From an uncultured Eubacterium sp. (GTDB taxonomy: Bacteria; Bacillota; Clostridia; Lachnospirales; Lachnospiraceae), in contig CAKRKO010000032.1 in the NCBI GenBank assembly GCA_934358495.1, positions 1 to 27,011 of the forward strand: DNA of 27,011 nt, read 5' to 3'. This document shows, one piece after another, positions 22,255 to 27,011 of this stretch. A program made the position numbers and the translations under genes. The notes beneath the pieces are model-generated. The model was not told the origin of the DNA. It was given only the letters and a program-made list of their open reading frames with translations, and did no database searches. The stretch's first letter is position 1; each line of letters begins with the position of its first letter.

Positions 22255-22279
22255 CAATTAGCGAAAGCGGATTGCGAAT
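22255..22279 (-). repeat. Dispersed 25-bp repeat, copy B
   Basis: On the minus strand 23 of 25 bases match 12692-12716. It lies just beyond the rluD stop and overlaps a hairpin, AAAGCGGA (22264-22271) / TCCGCTTT (22281-22288), whose outer arm contains the rluD stop codon. No U-tract follows. The rest of 22048-22254 shows only the kinase promoter and nothing else recognisable. Confidence 0.7.
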
Positions 22280-22286
22280 GTCCGCT

Positions 22287-23216
22287 TTACAGTTTATTCA
22301 ATAAATTCTGAAAATACTCCGGCAACGGAGCCTCAAATTCCATATACTCATGGGTGGACGGATGAACAAAACCGATGATCATGGCATGCAGTGTCTGCCC
22401 CTGTAATCCCTTAATCACAAGATTCTTCGGATTTCCGTATAATTCATCTCCCAGAAGTGGATGCCCAATGCTTGCCATATGCACGCGGATCTGATGTGTT
22501 CGTCCCGTTTCAAGCTGAAACTCCATATACGTATATTTTGCAAATCGCTGCAGCACTTTATAATGTGTAATGGCAGGCTTCCCATTTTTTTCATTAATCG
22601 CCATTTTTTTACGCTGGGTCGGATGGCGTCCTATGGCACCCTCGATGGTTCCTTCGTCCTCTTTGACAATACCACACACAATTCCACGGTAGCGGCGTGT
22701 CACCGTATGTTCCTTGATCTGCTCTGCAATGTCTGTATGCGCCGCATCATTTTTGCATACAATGAGTGCACCTGTCGTATCCATATCAATTCGGTGTACA
22801 ATACCAGGACGTATTTCTCCATTAATACCAGACAAACTGTCTGCACAGTGATACATGATGGCATTGACCAGCGTACCACTGTAATGACCGGCAGAAGGAT
22901 GTACCACCATTCCTTTTGGCTTATTGACAATCAGTACATCTGCATCTTCATACAAAATATCCAACGGAATATTTTCCGCTTCTATAGCAACGGATTGTGC
23001 CGCTGGAATGGACGCGGTGACCACATCTCCCTCATCAATGATATATCCGGCTTTTGTGATTTCATTCTCATTTACCTTTACATTGCCATTCTTAATCAGC
23101 TTCTGGAAAAAACTTCTGGACTGATCTGCATAGATCAGTGTCAGATAGCGATCCAGACGTTCTCCGGCCTGCTCTGCCTCCACAATAAATTCCTGCAACT
23201 GTACTTCATGCTCCAT
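22287..23216 (-). CDS. rluD: RluD-family 23S rRNA pseudouridine synthase
   Basis: A 309-residue RNA-modifying enzyme that converts uridines of 23S rRNA to pseudouridine. An N-terminal S4 RNA-binding domain (about 16-75, with GERLDRYL) is followed by the RluA/RluD catalytic domain: NKPKGMVVHPSAGH (98-111), catalytic D144 in HRIDMDTTG, where the usual family sequence is HRLDKDTSG, and the C-terminal LETGRTHQIRVH and GHPLLGDELYG. ATG 23216 lies 6 bp after the lspA stop, so the pair is translated together. This lspA-rluD order is very common in Firmicutes. It ends at a hairpin overlapping its stop codon. Confidence 0.93.
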   Translation of the reverse strand: MEHEVQLQEFIVEAEQAGERLDRYLTLIYADQSRSFFQKLIKNGNVKVNENEITKAGYIIDEGDVVTASIPAAQSVAIEAENIPLDILYEDADVLIVNKPKGMVVHPSAGHYSGTLVNAIMYHCADSLSGINGEIRPGIVHRIDMDTTGALIVCKNDAAHTDIAEQIKEHTVTRRYRGIVCGIVKEDEGTIEGAIGRHPTQRKKMAINEKNGKPAITHYKVLQRFAKYTYMEFQLETGRTHQIRVHMASIGHPLLGDELYGNPKNLVIKGLQGQTLHAMIIGFVHPSTHEYMEFEAPLPEYFQNLLNKL

Positions 23217-23222
23217 ACAACA

Positions 23223-23750
23223 TTATCCTTTCAAACTCTTTACCAGTTGATTTAAATCCTCTTCTTTGTAACGGAAAATCAGTAAAATTGCCAGAAATAC
23301 CGCAGAACAGGTAACATAAATATCTGCCACATTAAATACCGGGAAGTTGATCAGTTTAAAATAAAAGAAATCAACTACATATCCATTTGCCATACGGTCA
23401 ATAAAATTTCCAACCGCCCCGGCTGCGATCAGCACCAGTACTACACGCAGTGAATTAAATTTAGCAGTATACGGAATTTTCCAGAAGCAGTATGCCAAAA
23501 ATAGCAAAATAACAACTGTCATGATTAAAAACACCACACGTTTCCCCTGAAAAATACCAAAAGCCGCACCGCGGTTCTCCAGATAATAAAGTTCAAATAC
23601 ATTTTTTATCAATACAAAGGATGGTCGGTCTTTCAGATGAAGTACCGCCAGCCACTTGGTTATCTGATCTACAAATACTAAAATTGCGAAACAGATAATA
23701 CCAAGAATCACACTTTTTCCTCTTCCCAAACATGTTTTTTTGTCAGTCAT
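23223..23750 (-). CDS. lspA: Lipoprotein signal peptidase
   Basis: A 175-residue membrane aspartyl peptidase that cleaves prolipoproteins after lipidation, here serving proteins such as the two lipoproteins of this window. There are four membrane helices. Conserved blocks: VDQITKW (27-33), YLENRGAAFGIF (56-67), VGNFIDR (113-119), catalytic D127 in GYVVDFF and D143 in FNVADIYV. ATG 23750 follows GGAAGG; an in-frame ATG at 23777 has no ribosome site. It stands upstream of rluD with only a 6-bp gap. Confidence 0.93.
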   Translation of the reverse strand: MTDKKTCLGRGKSVILGIICFAILVFVDQITKWLAVLHLKDRPSFVLIKNVFELYYLENRGAAFGIFQGKRVVFLIMTVVILLFLAYCFWKIPYTAKFNSLRVVLVLIAAGAVGNFIDRMANGYVVDFFYFKLINFPVFNVADIYVTCSAVFLAILLIFRYKEEDLNQLVKSLKG

Positions 23751-23796
23751 AACCTTTTTCCTTCCTGTGGCAGGCATCTTTATATTTACCTAAGAA

Positions 23797-23824
23797 GAAC
23801 CAGTCCCTTTTCAGAAACTGGTTC
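23797..23824 (-). terminator. Weak hairpin upstream of lspA
   Basis: 8-bp stem GAACCAGT (23797-23804) / ACTGGTTC (23817-23824), followed on the minus strand by TTCTT. It could partly terminate the sepF transcript or attenuate lspA. Confidence 0.4.
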
Positions 23825-23840
23825 CCTGTTTTGATTTACT

Positions 23841-23905
23841 CATAACCTGCGTTATGAAGCGAATTTCAGCAAAGCTGATCTATTCTTTGTTCCAGCTCTG
23901 CGCTT
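23841..23905. other. Multi-hairpin element after sepF
   Basis: CATAAC-CTGC-GTTATG (23841-23856) is a perfect hairpin. Beside it, AAGCG (23857-23861) can pair with CGCTT (23901-23905) around the hairpin TCAGC-AAA-GCTGA (23866-23878). It begins right at the sepF stop. The reverse-strand word GAATAGATCAGCTTTGCTGA is close to GAATATGTCAGCTTTCGCTG of the element at 26942. Confidence 0.5.
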
Positions 23906-24454
23906 TTAAATATCGTTCTGCAAAGATGCTACATCAAATGCATCCATAATGCTCTGGAAATCACCGGAAATATCTACAGAAGCTGGAGTTACAATAAATA
24001 TGTAATTGGAAATCTTCTGCAAGTTACCGTCAATAGCAAAGCAGGAGCCGGATGTAAAGTCAATGATTCTCTGACCGATTTCAAGATCCAGTCCTTCCAG
24101 ATTTAATACAACTGTTCGATTGTTTAATAATGTCTCTGTAATTTCACGGGCATCTTCTACGGATGTAGGTTTAATCACACATACTTCCATGGCAGCATTT
24201 CCTCCCTGATTTTTTTTCACCGGACGCATCGGTGTCACTTTGGAATTAGATTTTGCAGATGTTTTATTCTCTTTTACAGAGGTAAAACGAACTGCCTGTT
24301 CATGTTCCTGCTCTTTCTCGCGACGGAATGATTTCTTTTTTGGTTCCTCGTAATAATCATCATCTTCCTCATCATAATAATCATCGTCGTAGAAATCATC
24401 ATCCTCATCCGCATTCAGACGCATCATATTCAAAAATTTATCCATCATACCCAT
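23906..24454 (-). CDS. sepF: Cell division protein SepF
   Basis: A 182-residue FtsZ-binding division protein that links the Z-ring to the membrane. The N-terminal MGMMDKFLNMMRL (1-13) is the amphipathic membrane-binding helix. Next comes a long acidic, tyrosine-rich linker (14-37: many Asp, Glu and Tyr), a basic linker (38-85), then the SepF (DUF552) core from MEVCVIKPTSVEDAREI (about 89-105) through VVLNLEGLD and RIIDFTSGSCFAIDG to the C-terminus. ATG 24454 follows GGAG. It lies 36 bp after yggS, a classical ylm-cluster arrangement. Confidence 0.93.
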   Translation of the reverse strand: MGMMDKFLNMMRLNADEDDDFYDDDYYDEEDDDYYEEPKKKSFRREKEQEHEQAVRFTSVKENKTSAKSNSKVTPMRPVKKNQGGNAAMEVCVIKPTSVEDAREITETLLNNRTVVLNLEGLDLEIGQRIIDFTSGSCFAIDGNLQKISNYIFIVTPASVDISGDFQSIMDAFDVASLQNDI

Positions 24455-24490
24455 TCTGATAAAATCTCCATTCTTAATTTGTAATCTATT

Positions 24491-25183
24491 TTAAATATTA
24501 TAATTTCGTGCCCCAAAAATACCGGTTCCTACACGAACCATGGTAGAACCTTCTTCAATCGCTACTTCATAGTCTCCGGACATTCCCATGGACAAAATAC
24601 GCATGTCTACATTATCAATGTTTTTCTCTTTGATGTCAACAGATAATTCGCGGATTCCCCTAAAATATTTGCGATTATCCTCAGGATCATCCACATATGG
24701 TGCAATCGTCATCAGACCGCAGATATGAATATTCGGTAACTTAGCGGCATCCTCTACCAGAGCAATGGCTTCTTCCTTTGAAGTACCAAATTTGGATTCC
24801 TCACCTGCAATATTTACCTCGATCAGGATATCTGTAGTTACAGCATGTTTGACAGACTGTGCACTGATTTCTTCTGCCAGTCTCAGGGAATCGACAGAAT
24901 GGATCAGTGCCGCTTTTCCCATCAGGTATTTCACTTTGTTTCTCTGAAGATGTCCGATCATGTGCCAGTGAATATCCTTCGGCAGAACCTCATATTTATC
25001 CATCATTTCCTGCACTTTGTTTTCACCAAATTCACGGATTCCGGTATCATACACTTCCTGAAGCATTTCCACCGGTTTTGTCTTGCCTACAGCGATCAGA
25101 GTCACTTCGGAGCGGTCTCTGCCCGCACGTTTACACGCTGCTTCTATATTTTCTTCCACTTTCTGTATATTTTCTCTCAGCAT
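24491..25183 (-). CDS. yggS: YggS-family PLP homeostasis protein
   Basis: A 230-residue PLP-binding protein of the YggS/PLPBP (YlmE) family, which buffers pyridoxal-phosphate and affects amino-acid metabolism. The cofactor lysine is K34 in TLIAVGKTKP. Other family segments are FGENKVQE, WHMIGHLQRNKVKYL (about 72-86), VNIAGEESKFG (about 123-133), CGLMTIAP and the phosphate-binding end SMGMSGDYEVAIEEGSTMVRVGTGIFG (about 197-223). ATG 25183 follows AGGAGG. It sits between the HlyD-like gene and sepF, all on the minus strand. Confidence 0.93.
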   Translation of the reverse strand: MLRENIQKVEENIEAACKRAGRDRSEVTLIAVGKTKPVEMLQEVYDTGIREFGENKVQEMMDKYEVLPKDIHWHMIGHLQRNKVKYLMGKAALIHSVDSLRLAEEISAQSVKHAVTTDILIEVNIAGEESKFGTSKEEAIALVEDAAKLPNIHICGLMTIAPYVDDPEDNRKYFRGIRELSVDIKEKNIDNVDMRILSMGMSGDYEVAIEEGSTMVRVGTGIFGARNYNI

Positions 25184-25213
25184 TTTTATTCCTCCTGCCT
25201 GATATTCTCCCGT

Positions 25214-26626
25214 TTAGTTCATAAATTCGCCTTCACTTACTTCATTTCCATTTAAAGCAATATGATCATACAAAGAAATTCCATATTTTGTTCCGGTTTT
25301 CACGACGGTGTATTCCTCGTTTTCAGCCAGAACATCGATGAGACGGAAAATCGCATAACCTTTGTCCATATTGTATACGCCCTCCTTCGTCGCAGTATCT
25401 TTGATACTGTACTGTTCATTACTATCAGGGAGCTGAATCGTATCTCCAACTGACAAGGAATTTTCGGATACATAATATGCATCATCGGTCTCATAATACA
25501 GATCTGTTGTTACAAATTCTGCACTTTCTTTTCCGTGTTTGTCTTTTGTGATCTTGATCACACCGTTACTGGATGAATTATCTCCTTTTCCGATGTATTT
25601 TTTCGGAATAACAAGGAATTCTTTCTTTGTAATGGCTGTATTTGGTATCTTAAGACCCTGATTTTCATCGGATCCAAGTTCCACTTCGATATAACGATCA
25701 GACAAAAATCGAATCATGGAATTGTTCAGATCCAGCTGCAGAAAATAACTTCCATCAATCTTGCGCACATAAGTTGTCGCATTCGTCTCCGTGTGATCCT
25801 TGCGGAATTTCACATGGAGAATAAAGGAATCAGAACCTTCACTGATCTGCTGCTTATATTCTTTTGCCTCAGATTTGCTGACAGGAACCATAATGGACCA
25901 TTTTTCACTGGTAGCCATCTTGTACAGCGCCTGTCCGGATTTTACCTGTGCATTTCCTTTCAGATTTGTCTTACTATAGGAAGCAGGATTGTACATATCT
26001 GCGGTAAAGGAATCTGTCGAAACACCTTCATATCCATCGGTATACAATGCCAGAATACCATCCACAGATGTCCGTACAAAAGAAAACGTATTCTGTGAAA
26101 CCGCTGAAGTCGTCTGGTCAGACAAACTGTTTAACGCATTAATATACAGATTTTCCTGAATCTGCGCATTGACGCCATCTTTAAAAGAATACACATTGTA
26201 AAACTGTGTATTGGAATATGATGAGATATAGTTTGTGATACTGTTCTGGATATTTAACAACTCCTCCTCCGAAAGATTTGCGGTATCCAGACCTGCATGT
26301 GAAATTTCCTGGGAAATATCTCCGGCCTTGTCCACGGAACAGATCAAATCATTATATCCTGCTTTGTCGCCTTCTTTTTTGTAATAATTGACTGCCCCGG
26401 TATCGTCTGCATAAAAGACCTCTTCCTGGCGAATGATCAGCCCGGTATAAGATTTATTTTTTGCAATCCGTCCATACTGAACTTCATAGACAGAGATATT
26501 GTTTTGTGTCAGATAGGAAATCAGATAGATTACAAAATAAACGAACACAAAGGCAAATATGATAATGCCGATATTCAGATGAAAGCGTCTGCGATACGGA
26601 ACAATGTTACGCTTTTTTTTCTTCAT
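25214..26626 (-). CDS. HlyD-family membrane adaptor protein
   Basis: A 470-residue protein with a short basic N-terminus (KKKKRNIVPYRRR), one membrane helix (about 19-40, IGIIIFAFVFVYFVIYLISYL) and a large extracellular domain. The beta-barrel/lipoyl-like half NISVYEVQYGRIAKNKSYTGLIIRQEEVFYAD, a helical middle and a C-terminal barrel with PNTAITKKEFLVIPKKYI are typical of HlyD/RND-type adaptors found also in Gram-positives. No partner ABC transporter is adjacent. In Lachnospiraceae a protein of this type seems to accompany yggS and sepF, which hints at an envelope or division role. ATG 26626 follows AAAGGA at about 8 bp; upstream ATGs at 26644, 26680 and 26722 lack a ribosome site. Confidence 0.75.
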   Translation of the reverse strand: MKKKKRNIVPYRRRFHLNIGIIIFAFVFVYFVIYLISYLTQNNISVYEVQYGRIAKNKSYTGLIIRQEEVFYADDTGAVNYYKKEGDKAGYNDLICSVDKAGDISQEISHAGLDTANLSEEELLNIQNSITNYISSYSNTQFYNVYSFKDGVNAQIQENLYINALNSLSDQTTSAVSQNTFSFVRTSVDGILALYTDGYEGVSTDSFTADMYNPASYSKTNLKGNAQVKSGQALYKMATSEKWSIMVPVSKSEAKEYKQQISEGSDSFILHVKFRKDHTETNATTYVRKIDGSYFLQLDLNNSMIRFLSDRYIEVELGSDENQGLKIPNTAITKKEFLVIPKKYIGKGDNSSSNGVIKITKDKHGKESAEFVTTDLYYETDDAYYVSENSLSVGDTIQLPDSNEQYSIKDTATKEGVYNMDKGYAIFRLIDVLAENEEYTVVKTGTKYGISLYDHIALNGNEVSEGEFMN

Positions 26627-26654
26627 TTCGGTCGTCCTTTCCATTTTATTGATA

Positions 26655-26660
26655 TATAAT
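26655..26660 (+). promoter_or_regulatory. Possible -10 for the DUF378 gene
   Basis: A perfect TATAAT, 53 bp before the ATG at 26713; no clear -35. Confidence 0.3.
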
Positions 26661-26712
26661 GTATAAACTTCCCATTTCATGGGAATACTCCCTGTTAGAA
26701 GGAGGAAAAATG

Positions 26713-26925
26713 ATGAACACAAAAATTTTAGATAATATTGTACTTGCCATTATCATTGTAGGAGCAGTAAACTGGGGGCTGATCGGTTTCTTCCGTTTTG
26801 ACCTGATCGCCTTTCTCTTTGGAAATATGAGCTGGTTTTCCCGTGTCCTCTATGCTCTGGTCGGAATCAGCGGTATCTATCTCATCAGCGCATTCGGACG
26901 GATCCGCTCCATGAACGATGCCTGA
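26713..26925 (+). CDS. DUF378 two-helix membrane protein
   Basis: A 70-residue DUF378 protein. Two membrane helices (about 10-28, IVLAIIIVGAVNWGLIGFF, and 43-62, SRVLYALVGISGIYLISAF) flank the conserved GAVNWGLIGFFRFDLIAFLFG segment, the signature of the family. The function is unknown; members are widespread small membrane proteins of Firmicutes. GGAGG at 26701-26705 favours ATG 26713 over ATG 26710. It diverges from the HlyD-like gene and is followed by the structured element at 26942. Confidence 0.85.
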   Translation: MNTKILDNIVLAIIIVGAVNWGLIGFFRFDLIAFLFGNMSWFSRVLYALVGISGIYLISAFGRIRSMNDA

Positions 26926-26941
26926 AAAGAATTAAAGTCGA

Positions 26942-27005
26942 ACGCACGTGAGACTTGGTGCGTGATTCTGGTCAGCGAAAGCTGACATATTCTTCTCAGA
27001 ATCAC
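26942..27005 (+). other. Multi-hairpin element after the DUF378 gene
   Basis: Three perfect stems: ACGCAC (26942-26947) / GTGCGT (26958-26963); GTCAGC-GAAA-GCTGAC (26971-26986), a GNRA-capped hairpin; and GATTCT (26964-26969) / AGAATC (26998-27003), which encloses it. No U-tract is seen before the window ends, so the element may continue beyond 27011. Confidence 0.6.
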
Positions 27006-27011
27006 TGCACT

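Noticed and set aside
1..27011. tRNA, rRNA or CRISPR arrays
   Set aside because: No cloverleaf with T-loop signature, no conserved rRNA blocks and no regularly spaced 25-40 bp repeats were found by reading both strands.

Overview
The window looks like a chromosomal stretch of a gut Lachnospiraceae-type Firmicute (Mediterraneibacter/Ruminococcus gnavus, Blautia or a relative). The reasons are an AgaSK-type alpha-galactosidase/sucrose-kinase fusion with its sucrose-phosphate phosphorylase and ABC importer, a Firmicute GAAC-N4-GTTC SOS box in front of a UmuC-like polymerase paired with a YolD-like protein, Gram-positive lipoproteins, and a yggS-sepF-lspA-rluD block. Species-level assignment is inference.

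Layout. (1) 25-1327, plus strand: four small closely spaced genes (TfoX/Sxy-like, mini membrane protein, two-CxxC zinc ribbon, PD-(D/E)xK-like nuclease). The nuclease start appears out of frame. (2) 1473-2300, minus: a lipoprotein gene flanked by two exact 19-bp direct repeats. (3) 2474-4630, plus: LexA-type SOS box, five-codon leader ORF, Y-family DNA polymerase and YolD-like partner, forming a mutagenic-repair module. (4) 4726-9280, minus: a peptide-deformylase paralogue, a 94-aa unknown protein and two half-size ABC exporters of the kind that usually export peptides; no precursor peptide is visible. The ABC region is clearly more AT-rich than its neighbours. (5) 9356-10336, plus: a two-helix membrane protein and an SSAT-like acetyltransferase. 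(6) 10509-12470, minus: a large AAA-ATPase/PD-(D/E)xK protein whose promoter carries three AACCAT repeats at exact 10-bp spacing. (7) 12638-12878: a truncated acetyltransferase-like ORF running into dispersed repeats and a three-way-junction structure.

(8) 12872-21291 is the raffinose-family sugar locus. An AraC regulator (plus) diverges from a minus-strand cluster for solute-binding lipoprotein, two permeases, AgaSK and a GH13_18 phosphorylase. Read as a pathway, raffinose-type sugars are imported, AgaSK removes galactose and phosphorylates the released sucrose, and the phosphorylase splits sucrose or sucrose-6F-phosphate into glucose-1-phosphate plus fructose(-6-phosphate). (9) 21400-26925 is mostly housekeeping: cytidylate-kinase-like protein, rluD, lspA, sepF, yggS, an HlyD-like adaptor and a DUF378 membrane protein.

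An unexplained theme is a set of compact multi-hairpin elements just downstream of stop codons (12828-12878, 22255-22288, 23841-23905, 26942-27005). They lack U-tracts and partly share sequence words, which suggests a dispersed family of structured intergenic repeats. No tRNA, rRNA, CRISPR array or complete insertion sequence was seen.
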